Source: Oscillospiraceae bacterium
Lineage (GTDB): Bacteria > Bacillota > Clostridia > UBA1381
Direction of reading: 5' to 3'
Assembly (NCBI GenBank): GCA_015068965.1
Contig: SVJN01000002.1
Location: 1 to 47,025 of the forward strand
DNA: 47,025 bases
Translations under genes and position numbers: made by a program
Notes under the pieces: model-generated
What the model saw: only the letters and a program-made list of their open reading frames with translations
What the model was told of the DNA's origin: nothing
Database searches by the model: none
Shown: piece by piece, positions 8,468-15,494 of the stretch
Numbering within the stretch: the stretch's first letter is position 1
How the letters are laid out: each line of letters starts with the position of its first letter

Positions 8468-9212
8468 TATGAAACATATTAAAAATTGTTTTTGGTTTGA
8501 ATTTCCGGAAGGAAACACTCTGGTTCTGAAGAATTGCTTCTGCATTTTCATTCAGATGTGCAAGGCAATCTGCACCGTAGATTTTTTTGATTTTATCTGC
8601 CGCTTTTCCAAGGTTGGGCGGACGGTGTGTCAGGTTATGCATATCGGTACCGATGAGCTGTACCATCTCATTCCGGAACAAAAACTCAACATCCTTTGCC
8701 GCTTTTGGTGTAAGCATCGATGCAGAATTAATCTGACAAATCGGATCAAAATCCAGAAGAGTCGCAAAATGCTGTTTATGATCCATGAACCGTTCCAGAT
8801 GTGCAAGAATAATCCGATATTTTGTTGAGAGTGCATCCAGCGATTCAAAGTGCTGGGTTGTCCATGGTGTATAGGGCATCTCAACCAGAAGATAATTGGT
8901 ATCGGCAATACAAAGTGAGGAAATCGCTTCTGTCTGCAGAATTTCGGTATTCAACGAAAGCTCGCATCCGAGATAAAGCTTCGGAAGCGGCTCCCCTGCC
9001 GAACGGATTGCATCAGTCAACGCATCATAGCTTTTCTGACGTTGTTCAATATATCCGTTTAATTCTTCCCGCTTAATTGCTCTGCCATGAGAGGTGGCAA
9101 CCACCCCACGAACACCCTGCGCATAGCTTTGGCGGAGCATTTCCATGCTCATTTGGATATCATGAGCTCCGTCATCCATAAAGGGCAGGATGTGAGAATG
9201 AAAATCAATCAT
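8463..9212 (-). CDS. PHP-domain CpsB/CapC-type tyrosine phosphatase-like protein
   Basis: The N-terminus MIDFHSHILPFMDDGA carries the HxH motif of the PHP metallophosphatase fold, followed by TSHGR, CELSLN, LAHLERF and GTDMHN, which supply the other metal ligands. This matches the CpsB/CapC/YwqE group, manganese-dependent protein-tyrosine phosphatases that control capsule-type polysaccharide synthesis through bacterial tyrosine kinases. Length (249) fits the family. No capsule genes or tyrosine kinase are in this window. It is the last gene of the eutS-eutP-ireB run, 18 bp after ireB. Its last codons overlap the end of an R3 repeat, so the C-terminus may have been altered by the repeat. Confidence 0.87.
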   Translation of the reverse strand: MIDFHSHILPFMDDGAHDIQMSMEMLRQSYAQGVRGVVATSHGRAIKREELNGYIEQRQKSYDALTDAIRSAGEPLPKLYLGCELSLNTEILQTEAISSLCIADTNYLLVEMPYTPWTTQHFESLDALSTKYRIILAHLERFMDHKQHFATLLDFDPICQINSASMLTPKAAKDVEFLFRNEMVQLIGTDMHNLTHRPPNLGKAADKIKKIYGADCLAHLNENAEAILQNQSVSFRKFKPKTIFNMFHK

Positions 9213-9230
9213 CTGACTGCTCCTTTAACC

Positions 9231-9476
9231 TTACAGGGTTTTGATATAATTCTTGACCAATTCTTCTATCAGCTCGTCCCGCTCCACACGAACGATTGTG
9301 CCACGTGCGCCGTTATGACTTGTGATATAGGTCGGGTCGTCAGAAATCAGGTAGCCGACAATCTGGCTGACCGGGTCGTATCCCTTTACCTTCAACGCAT
9401 TATATACAGAGGATAGAATTTCCCGGATTTCCCGTTCTTTATCAAGCTCTAAGTTGATTTTTCTGGTGTTATCCAT
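9231..9476 (-). CDS. ireB: IreB-family regulatory phosphoprotein (UPF0297)
   Basis: IreB is a small phosphoprotein that in Enterococcus is a substrate of the IreK Ser/Thr kinase and modulates cephalosporin tolerance. The protein shows the family pattern [21 protein letters not shown] and [15 protein letters not shown]. The start at 9476 (MDNTRK, 81 residues) is chosen because AGAAAGGA lies about 10 bp upstream; the track start at 9500 would place that site inside the gene. In most Firmicutes ireB sits with alaS and ruvX. Here it follows eutP directly and precedes the PHP phosphatase gene, an atypical setting. A threonine-containing N-terminus (DNTRK) could hold the phosphosite. Confidence 0.9.
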   Translation of the reverse strand: MDNTRKINLELDKEREIREILSSVYNALKVKGYDPVSQIVGYLISDDPTYITSHNGARGTIVRVERDELIEELVKNYIKTL

Positions 9477-9499
9477 TATCATCAGTCCTTTCTGTTTCA

Positions 9500-9925
9500 T
9501 TACTGGTTCAAATAATCTAAAATATCAGAAACGCCTTCCCGGGTGCGGGAGCTGACAAAAAATATTTTTTCGCACCCTGCTTCCCGGAGCCATAATTCTG
9601 CTTGTTGTGGGTTTGCATAGGGTTCGTCAATTTTTGTCACAATGCCGACCACCTCACGGTTGGCAAGTGGTGTAATGCAGGGGCCGAACAAGGAATAAGG
9701 CTCGGTTGCACTTGCTAAGAGTCCGACCACATCCGCCTCAAAGGTGTACATCGCCAGCGCCGCACCGAGGGACTTTGTCTGAATATATTCGCCCGGGGTG
9801 TCGATGATGATGTCCGAGTGGCTGACATACTGCGTCTTTTCATAGTGTAGCTGTTCGCCTCGCAATGCCTGCTGCAGAGAGGTTTTTCCTGCTTCACTCC
9901 TGCCGATTAAAATAATTTTTTTCAT
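9500..9925 (-). CDS. eutP: EutP/PduV-like P-loop protein
   Basis: EutP and PduV are small GTPase-like proteins linked to bacterial microcompartments; EutP has also been described as an acetate kinase. The 141-residue protein has the P-loop GRSEAGKTS at residues 8-16, a DTPGEY G3 motif and TKID as G4. It starts on the last base of the upstream eutS stop, so the two are translationally coupled. The full eut or pdu operon (lyase, aldehyde dehydrogenase, other shell proteins) is absent. Together with eutS it forms a minimal microcompartment-related pair of unknown purpose. Confidence 0.9.
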   Translation of the reverse strand: MKKIILIGRSEAGKTSLQQALRGEQLHYEKTQYVSHSDIIIDTPGEYIQTKSLGAALAMYTFEADVVGLLASATEPYSLFGPCITPLANREVVGIVTKIDEPYANPQQAELWLREAGCEKIFFVSSRTREGVSDILDYLNQ

Positions 9926-10305
9926 TATGTACGGGTAATTTCACAGACTGCAAAATCCAGCGTTTCCTTTGCATAGGAAAGAATCGCGCGCATTGCTGTG
10001 TCTGTATCAGATACCTTTCCGGTAATAATCAGCGTTCCGCTGAACCGGTCTACAAATCCAAGCTCAACATTGGAGGATTTCATGGCAATATCTGCCGCAA
10101 TCACTGCGGTTTCTGCCGGGCTGATGGTTAAAATTCCGATTGCACTGTTACTGTAGTCAATATTCGGATTCAAACCCAGCTTTTGATAAAGAATTTCGTC
10201 CGGTGCTGCAATTACATGGGCAAGAGAGATCTGTTTTCCCGGAACCAATTCCTGAATGATACGGAACTTGTCCTGCAATGTCATTGTATTTTCTGAAATA
10301 TCCAT
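9925..10305 (-). CDS. eutS: EutS/PduU-type microcompartment shell protein
   Basis: The 126-residue protein has the EutS N-terminal motif RIIQELVPGKQISLAHVIAAP and a single permuted BMC domain with NSAIGILTISPAETAVIAAD. EutS and PduU form trimmed hexamers with a small beta-barrel over the pore in ethanolamine and propanediol compartments. No ordinary BMC-H shell protein is encoded in the window, so a closed compartment would need genes elsewhere. The upstream ribosome site is weak (GGGTGTG). The internal ATG eight codons in has no ribosome site, so the first start is kept. It heads the eutS-eutP-ireB-PHP run. Confidence 0.92.
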   Translation of the reverse strand: MDISENTMTLQDKFRIIQELVPGKQISLAHVIAAPDEILYQKLGLNPNIDYSNSAIGILTISPAETAVIAADIAMKSSNVELGFVDRFSGTLIITGKVSDTDTAMRAILSYAKETLDFAVCEITRT

Positions 10306-10348
10306 AATGGTATCACACCCGTTTCTGATAATTTTTCACCATACTATC

Positions 10349-10377
10349 AGTATACCATATTCTTTTTCAAATTGCAA
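10349..10377 (-). promoter_or_regulatory. Promoter of the eutS-eutP-ireB-PHP operon
   Basis: On the minus strand TTGCAA, a 17-bp spacer and TATACT lie about 45 bp upstream of the eutS start. The following CTGATAGTATGGTG could be operator sequence but is not a clear palindrome. Confidence 0.75.
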
Positions 10378-10472
10378 GAAAGGAATGCAGTTTTTTTGTT
10401 ACCTGCACATTAAAATTTCATTACCGGAATATTTCTTACTTCTATTCTATGAAAAAAGGGTAAAAAAAAGAA

Positions 10473-10612
10473 GAGGTTATAGCAAAATGTATAAATATGC
10501 ACGAACAACAACCGCAGGGGCGACTATCAGTCGCCCGCGGGCGGATAATATCCGCCCCTACAACGGTCAATTATATTTCGATGCATAAATATTAATTTTG
10601 CTACAACCCCTC
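10473..10612. repeat. R3 element, copy 2
   Basis: The terminal inverted repeats are GAGGTTATAGCAAAAT and, on the other strand, GAGGGGTTGTAGCAAAAT. The core has two palindromes, GGGGCGACTATCAGTCGCCC and GGGCGGATAATATCCGCCC. It fills the gap between the eutS promoter and the 33-residue gene. The TIR sequence differs from copies 1, 3 and 4, so it is a divergent or separate subfamily sharing the GGGGCG core. Besides this element, 10378-10472 holds nothing recognisable. Confidence 0.78.
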
Positions 10613-10622
10613 GTAAGTATCA

Positions 10623-10724
10623 TTAGTTGTTACACATACAGGTCACGATTACAATGATAATCAAAACCCATAATACCATATCCAGATCAAAGCTGCATCC
10701 GTTGGAGCATCCGCAGTCACCCAT
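10623..10724 (-). CDS. Small Cys-rich single-span protein (33 residues), not in ORF track
   Basis: A strong ribosome site GGGAGGCGACAAC precedes an ATG that opens a 33-residue frame, MGDCGCSNGCSF..., ending in TAA at 10623. The N-terminus carries three cysteines in the pattern CxCxxxC. Residues about 15-28 (MVLWVLIIIVIVTC) form one membrane segment, followed by CNN. The organisation (short polar Gly/Cys head, one hydrophobic helix) is like the tiny YjcZ/SscA-type proteins of spore formers, but the sequence is not close enough to name. It lies between an R3 element and the deacetylase gene, with no shared operon evident. Confidence 0.65.
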   Translation of the reverse strand: MGDCGCSNGCSFDLDMVLWVLIIIVIVTCMCNN

Positions 10725-10820
10725 GTTGTCGCCTCCCTTCTCTGTCTTGTAATACATACTATGAAGAAAGGCTCATTTTGGTCACGCATTTGAGAAGGGA
10801 ATAAAAATTATGTCCAGGCT

Positions 10821-11912
10821 CTATCTGAAGCTGTTATAGGTTTTGTGTGCCGGCATGGTATACCCCTTATAAAGTGCAAGCTCATCCACCGTCACCAGCT
10901 GATATCCTGCCTGAATCAGCGACGGGATAATGGTTTGTGCCGCCGTTGCACTGGTATCGTGGATATCATGCATCAGGATAATATCGCCGTCCTTGACTTT
11001 GGAGAGTACGGCATTGATCACATAAGAGGCATTGCGATGTTTCCAGTCGAGCGTGTCTAACGACCACAGAATCAGCGGTTTTCCAATTGCAGAACGAACC
11101 GTACTGTTCACAGAGCCGTAGGGCGGTCTTACTACAGTCGAATATTTTCCGATTGCACGATAAATATTGTAATCGGTTCCGGATATTTGCGATGCAATTC
11201 CGCCTGCAGACTGCTTTGCCAAATCGGGATGATTATATGTATGGTTTCCAACCTGACAGCCGAGTGCATCCATCCGTTTGAGAATATCCTCATTTCCGGG
11301 GATTCGGTTGCCAACCACAAAGAAGGTTGCCCGTGCCTGATAGGTTTCCAATGCCTTTAAAATCCGCTCGGTGGAGGCACGTTTGGGGCCGTCGTCAAAG
11401 GTGAGTGCCACCATTGGCTTTGCCGGGTCTACCTCTTTCGATTGGCAAAGGAACCATCCTACCTTCTGATAATCTGCAACCTGGGTTTGAAACACAGTAA
11501 TCTGTCTGCCATCTGCGGCACACATCAAAACGGTAACATCACTCTTGTTTTCATACCAGCCGACCGCCTTGTAGGCTTCGATTTCGGTAATCCAGACGGT
11601 TAGCTCCCTACCGTCGGGCGCATACATTGTTTTGGTGACATCGCTTTTATTTTCGTACCAGCCAACTGCCTTGTAGGCTTCGATTTCGGTCAGCCAGACG
11701 GTTAATTCTCTGCCATCCGGCGCATACATGGTTTTCGTCACATCGCTGTAGTTTTCGTACCAACCAACTGCCTTGTAAGCATCCTTGTCGGCAAGCGAAA
11801 CTTCAATTGTCCGTCCGTCAGGCGCAAACATGGTAATGGCAGAATCCTCCGCAGACGGATGCAGAACAATCAGCATAAAAAATACTGTCAGAAAAGAAAT
11901 CAGCTTTTTCAT
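10821..11912 (-). CDS. Secreted polysaccharide deacetylase with four 34-residue repeats
   Basis: The first 21 residues are a signal peptide (MKKLISFLTVFFMLIVLHPSA). Residues 28-163 are four tandem 34-residue repeats of the type APDGRELTVW...YKAVGWYENKSDVT. Residues about 170-345 form a NodB/CE4 deacetylase domain with TFDDGP (metal-binding Asp pair), HTYNHPDL (His-x3-His), RPPYG, LWSLDTLDW and ILMHDIH, so all metal and catalytic positions appear intact. Such enzymes remove acetyl groups from peptidoglycan GlcNAc or MurNAc or from other surface glycans. The repeats may tether the enzyme to the wall. The ribosome site is GTGAGGA. It appears monocistronic, with a hairpin terminator between it and the upstream gene. 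Confidence 0.93.
   Translation of the reverse strand: MKKLISFLTVFFMLIVLHPSAEDSAITMFAPDGRTIEVSLADKDAYKAVGWYENYSDVTKTMYAPDGRELTVWLTEIEAYKAVGWYENKSDVTKTMYAPDGRELTVWITEIEAYKAVGWYENKSDVTVLMCAADGRQITVFQTQVADYQKVGWFLCQSKEVDPAKPMVALTFDDGPKRASTERILKALETYQARATFFVVGNRIPGNEDILKRMDALGCQVGNHTYNHPDLAKQSAGGIASQISGTDYNIYRAIGKYSTVVRPPYGSVNSTVRSAIGKPLILWSLDTLDWKHRNASYVINAVLSKVKDGDIILMHDIHDTSATAAQTIIPSLIQAGYQLVTVDELALYKGYTMPAHKTYNSFR
11424..11831 (-). repeat. Four tandem 102-bp repeats inside the deacetylase gene
   Basis: The DNA encoding residues 28-163 is a four-fold repeat with a 102-bp period. Units 2 and 3 are nearly identical at protein level, differing mainly at WLTEIE versus WITEIE and at the end, which indicates recent duplication. 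Units 1 and 4 are more diverged. Confidence 0.9.
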
Positions 11913-11928
11913 TTTTATTCCTCACAAA

Positions 11929-11984
11929 AAAATATGATTGTAAAAGACTTTTTTGTCGAGCTTTGTCTCTTACAATCATATTTT
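11929..11984 (-). terminator. Hairpin terminator after the 171-residue gene
   Basis: On the minus strand AAAATATGATTGTAA pairs with TTACAATCATATTTT and the 3' side continues into a T-run. It lies between the stop at 12021 and the deacetylase ribosome site. Confidence 0.75.
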
Positions 11985-12020
11985 ATCATAAACAATGGAA
12001 AAAAACAATACCTTTGTGCA

Positions 12021-12536
12021 TCACGATTCGTCATAATACCAGAATACTTTCCGGAATTCATCAAACCATTTATAGTCATAAACGGTCAGATACCGTGAAC
12101 TGAAATTCATCCGGAATTCATTCCGGCTATGTACCCGCTCCAAAACATCCCAATCGGTGCAGTCTACAGTATACTGCCGGGAAACAACATTATGATTATC
12201 ATCATATTCCTCTTTTACAGTTACATCTCCCCACAAAACGAAATAGGTAGGCATATCCCAAAGATACAAATCTCCCGAAATGACATCCTCAAAATTCTTA
12301 CCCACAATCCCGACCGGTTGGTCAGAAACCGTATTCCAATCATACAAGCCTGTTTCGTCCCCTGCTAAAATCCACCAATTTTTCATGCCGTCATATCGTA
12401 CCACACAAAATGGTGCATCCCCGTCAGGGTAAGAGCGAAGACAAAACTTTACCGGAAAAACAAAAGAAACAGAAAGAAGAACAACCATAGTCAAGAAAGC
12501 AATCATCAGGCTTTTGTAAAATATAGTCTTTTTCAT
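12021..12536 (-). CDS. Membrane-anchored or secreted protein of unknown function
   Basis: The 171-residue protein starts MKKTIFYKSLMIAFLTMVVL, an N-terminal membrane segment or signal peptide without a clear cleavage site or lipobox. The outer part is rich in aromatic residues and Asp, with motifs such as MKNWWILAGDET and YLWDMPTYFVLWGD, and looks like a beta-strand domain. I do not recognise a family. GAAAGGAG is the ribosome site. It lies 21 bp downstream of the ABC transporter gene on the same strand, so it is probably co-transcribed with it, and a terminator follows. Confidence 0.75.
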   Translation of the reverse strand: MKKTIFYKSLMIAFLTMVVLLSVSFVFPVKFCLRSYPDGDAPFCVVRYDGMKNWWILAGDETGLYDWNTVSDQPVGIVGKNFEDVISGDLYLWDMPTYFVLWGDVTVKEEYDDNHNVVSRQYTVDCTDWDVLERVHSRNEFRMNFSSRYLTVYDYKWFDEFRKVFWYYDES

Positions 12537-12557
12537 CGGAGTCTCCTTTCCAACACG

Positions 12558-14336
12558 TTAATCCTGCAATTTTTTCAGCTCATAAAACTCACCTTTTTTC
12601 GCCATCAGCTCATCATAGGTTCCGATTTCGGTAATCGTTCCCTGATTGACTACGGCGATTCTATCAGCATTTTTAATGGTGGAAAGTCTGTGTGCAACCA
12701 GGAAAGTGGTACACTTTTTCATCATATTATCAACCGCCGCCTGGACTTTTTTCTCGGATGCTGAATCGAGTGCGGAGGTTGCTTCGTCAAAGATGATGAT
12801 TTTCGGATTTCTCAATAAAGCTCTTGCAATGGAAATTCTCTGTCGCTGACCGCCCGAAAGCTTACCGCCATGCTCACCAAGCTGGGTATGCATTCCCAGA
12901 GGCATATTGTCTACCAGCTCGTCCAGTCCGACTGCCTGTAACACCTCCATGACCTGTTCATCCGAAACATTGTCAAGCCCATAGGTAATATTATCCTTGA
13001 CCGTTCCCGAAAACAGAATGGTATTTTGCGGTACTACTGCAATCTGGCTTCGGTACTCTGCCATGTCAAGGTTCATCATATTTACCCGGTCAATCAGAAT
13101 TTGTCCCTCCTGCGGCCGGTCAAAGCCAATCAGCAGATTTAAAATGGTAGATTTTCCGGCTCCTGAACCGCCTACAAAGGCAATACTTTCGCCCGGAGCC
13201 ACCTTAACATTGAAATTATTTAAAATCCATCGGTCTCCGTCTGCATACTTGTAGCATACATCCTGGAAGGTGACGCCGCCTTTCATATCCGGAAGCGGAA
13301 TGATAGAATTGTCGGTTTCGATATTTTCTTCGTTTAACACCTCGCTGATAGAGTTAATGGATTCTGCACCCTTGGTAAGCTGGGGATAAAGATTGATGAT
13401 GGTATTTACCGAGGCAACAATCTGCGCAAAATATGTACGGTAAAGCACAACCTCGCCGACCGAAATTTTCCCCTGATACGCCATAATTCCGGTAAATGTG
13501 AGACAAGCAAGGCTCGAAAGCTCCATCAGCACCCAACTGCCGGCACCGAAAAAGCTGTTGGTTTTGTCCAGATGATAACCGGTGTCCATGACACTGCCTA
13601 AACGCCGGTTCATACGGTTTACCTCCCGCTTTTGCAGACCGTGTGCACGGGTGACAGGAATCAACTCCAGCATTTCCGAAACATCGGACTGCGTTTCCTC
13701 CATTTCGGTTCTGAATTTTCGGTTTCTTTTTCTGACATGACCGCCCAAAACACGCAGGAGTAAAATCTCACACGGCACAACAAAAACAAAGAACAGCATC
13801 ACAATCGGACTGTTTTTGATGGTTACGGTAATGGCAATTGCCAGATTGGTGACAATGAAAAATATATGTCGGAACAAGGATGCCAGCATGGCTTCTACAT
13901 TTTCAGAATCACGCATAATCTTGGATTGCAGCCTGCCCGAGCTGACATTCTTGTGATAGGACATGGAAAGCTGTTGAAGCTTCTCGATGATACTGTATCT
14001 TAAGCTATATTCAATTCTTCGCACCAGCTTGTCGTAAACCTTAGAAACGGCGAAGGTGGAAAATGCATTCTGAAAAATACTGATAAACGCAATCACACTA
14101 CACAGAATAATATAGGAAAGCGGTTTGTTCTGATAGGTGACCGCATTGATGATTTCGGTTGTAACAATCGGAATCACCCAGACCGGTAGCTGTTGAAAGG
14201 TCAGCGCAAGGGTACTTTTTACAAGTGTCCACCCCTCCCCCTTGTAAAAGCCGAGCATAATTTTAAAGGGATGCCCCTTGTTTTCGGTGAAATTTCTTAC
14301 ACAATCATTGACCGGATTATTGCTACGTTTTGCCAT
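12558..14336 (-). CDS. ABC exporter half-transporter (fused membrane and ATPase domains)
   Basis: The 592-residue protein has an N-terminal six-span ABC exporter domain (about residues 40-330) and a C-terminal ATPase domain with Walker A GGSGAGKST, signature LSGGQRQRI, Walker B IIIFDEATSALD and the AHRLSTI switch histidine. It should work as a homodimer exporting a lipid, peptide or drug, as no partner half-transporter is adjacent. The substrate cannot be inferred. GGAGGG precedes the ATG, and a promoter lies upstream. The small secreted protein gene downstream may be functionally linked. Confidence 0.95.
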   Translation of the reverse strand: MAKRSNNPVNDCVRNFTENKGHPFKIMLGFYKGEGWTLVKSTLALTFQQLPVWVIPIVTTEIINAVTYQNKPLSYIILCSVIAFISIFQNAFSTFAVSKVYDKLVRRIEYSLRYSIIEKLQQLSMSYHKNVSSGRLQSKIMRDSENVEAMLASLFRHIFFIVTNLAIAITVTIKNSPIVMLFFVFVVPCEILLLRVLGGHVRKRNRKFRTEMEETQSDVSEMLELIPVTRAHGLQKREVNRMNRRLGSVMDTGYHLDKTNSFFGAGSWVLMELSSLACLTFTGIMAYQGKISVGEVVLYRTYFAQIVASVNTIINLYPQLTKGAESINSISEVLNEENIETDNSIIPLPDMKGGVTFQDVCYKYADGDRWILNNFNVKVAPGESIAFVGGSGAGKSTILNLLIGFDRPQEGQILIDRVNMMNLDMAEYRSQIAVVPQNTILFSGTVKDNITYGLDNVSDEQVMEVLQAVGLDELVDNMPLGMHTQLGEHGGKLSGGQRQRISIARALLRNPKIIIFDEATSALDSASEKKVQAAVDNMMKKCTTFLVAHRLSTIKNADRIAVVNQGTITEIGTYDELMAKKGEFYELKKLQD

Positions 14337-14378
14337 GCCGATTCCCTCCGCATTGTCATTTTTTCTGTATGTACCACC

Positions 14379-14406
14379 ATTATAATTGTTTTTAATGATT
14401 CGTCAA
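14379..14406 (-). promoter_or_regulatory. Promoter of the ABC exporter gene
   Basis: On the minus strand TTGACG, a 16-bp spacer and TATAAT lie about 40 bp upstream of the start codon. Confidence 0.72.
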
Positions 14407-14441
14407 GAGGATTTTAAAAAAAAGGGGAAGTTTAAAAATAG

Positions 14442-14520
14442 TGCAGAACGAATGAAACGAAGTATTGTGCGGTTCTCTGACGCACAATACCTTGCCCGAT
14501 GGCGTACGCGGGTACGTCGA
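14442..14520 (-). repeat. R2 paired-hairpin repeat, copy 1
   Basis: Read on the minus strand it has a first hairpin ending in GTACGCC, then ATCGGGCAA, a second hairpin with stem GTATTGTGCG/CGCACAATAC, and a CGTTCTG end. The same order occurs at 28637-28713 on the plus strand with a different second stem. It lies between the ABC gene promoter and R1 copy A. Confidence 0.7.
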
Positions 14521-14550
14521 GAGGTTCGTTGAATTCGTAGTTTGACGGCA

Positions 14551-14732
14551 TAACAAAGCGGCTTCGCCGCAACCGCTCCATAAAATTATCGTGTACTTTG
14601 AACTGTTACAGAGCGGTAAGAAGAAGCATAACGCTTTGTTACGCCCATGTGCGTTTCCGCTATTAGCGGAAAATTTCGCACGGGCATTCAATTCTTTTTA
14701 CTTTATAGGAACGAAGTTTCCTATAAAGTAAA
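14551..14732 (+). repeat. R1 structured repeat, copy A
   Basis: This about 182-bp unit begins TAACAAAGCGGCTTCGCCGC and ends CCTATAAAGTAAAA. It contains three hairpin modules: TAACAAAGCG with CGCTTTGTTA enclosing ACCGCTC/GAGCGGT; GCCCATGTGCG with CGCACGGGC enclosing TTTCCGC/GCGGAAA; and TTTATAGGAA/TTCCTATAAA. Copies at 17059 and 32107 are largely identical. This copy is also flanked by GTTTGACGGC and GCCGTCAAAC (14540 and 14820). Confidence 0.9.
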
Positions 14733-14734
14733 AA

Positions 14735-14765
14735 TAAAGAGAAATCCGCATTTTTTGCGGATTTC
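14735..14765 (-). terminator. Hairpin terminator after the 201-residue gene
   Basis: GAAATCCGC pairs with GCGGATTTC; on the minus strand it is followed by TCTCTTTATTTTT. It lies about 100 bp past the stop at 14868. Confidence 0.7.
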
Positions 14766-14867
14766 TACAAAAATTTGCAAGTTTAAACGTTCTGTAATGC
14801 TTGTAAATGCTTATGAAAAGCCGTCAAACGGTCGGTACATTTTTAAACATCCCCTCAAAAATATCTG

Positions 14868-15473
14868 CTACCTTTTTCCCTTGCTCGTCCACAAGGTTCT
14901 TTCGTGCAGTTCATCCTTGCCGATTGTTTTTTCATATTCAATCGCATTGATTTCCAATCGGTTCGGAAAGAACATCACATCAATCAACGCAATCAACATA
15001 AGTATCAGTCTTGTATCTGCCTCATCTGAAACATCAACCCTGTAACAGTTTTTTCCCCAGATTGTGAGGTTGTTTTTTTTCACAAGAGCGATTTGTCGCT
15101 CATCCATCATAATCGAAACATAGTTATCGTTATGTAGATACAGCTCATAGATATGGTCATTGATGACAATGTTCCGCTTTGGCGTATGAAAAGAGACCTT
15201 TGTTTCTCCTGACAATTGATTGCCTATATATATCTTATATTTGGGGAATAAGCCGATTGACAAAATCCAGAACAGCGGAATCCATGTCAGCATTTTAAAT
15301 ATAAAATTCGTTTGTTTCATGCTGCAAGCGACAGTACGCATACAATCTCTGACCAGAATCCTTCTGGTCCATATCCCAAACGTATAATTGCATTCTGCAA
15401 TGTAATCAGGCGATTCCTGGATGTGGTATTCGTATTTGGTTGTTCGCATTTTCCTTACAATATTTAAAATCAT
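14868..15473 (-). CDS. Predicted membrane protein of unknown function
   Basis: The 201-residue protein has one clear hydrophobic segment near residues 57-75 (FIFKMLTWIPLFWILSIGLF) and a second near residues 155-170 (LILMLIALIDVMFF). Between them lies a beta-rich stretch with ISGETKV-like and VINDHIYELYLHNDNY motifs. AGGAGACCGGAG supplies the ribosome site. It is 21 bp downstream of the WG-repeat gene on the same strand, so the two probably form one transcript. No family is recognised. Confidence 0.7.
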   Translation of the reverse strand: MILNIVRKMRTTKYEYHIQESPDYIAECNYTFGIWTRRILVRDCMRTVACSMKQTNFIFKMLTWIPLFWILSIGLFPKYKIYIGNQLSGETKVSFHTPKRNIVINDHIYELYLHNDNYVSIMMDERQIALVKKNNLTIWGKNCYRVDVSDEADTRLILMLIALIDVMFFPNRLEINAIEYEKTIGKDELHERTLWTSKGKR

Positions 15474-15494
15474 CTCCGGTCTCCTTTATTTACT

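Noticed and set aside
10473-10612. R3 copy 2 as a riboswitch for the downstream gene
   Set aside because: The symmetric ends and the shared core with elements in unrelated positions point to a repeat, not a ligand-binding leader.
14647-15045. Plus-strand frame MCVSAISGKF..., similar to one at 32202
   Set aside because: Both frames arise from the R1 repeat DNA and run into unrelated sequence; neither has a good ribosome site. The similarity reflects the repeat, not a protein.
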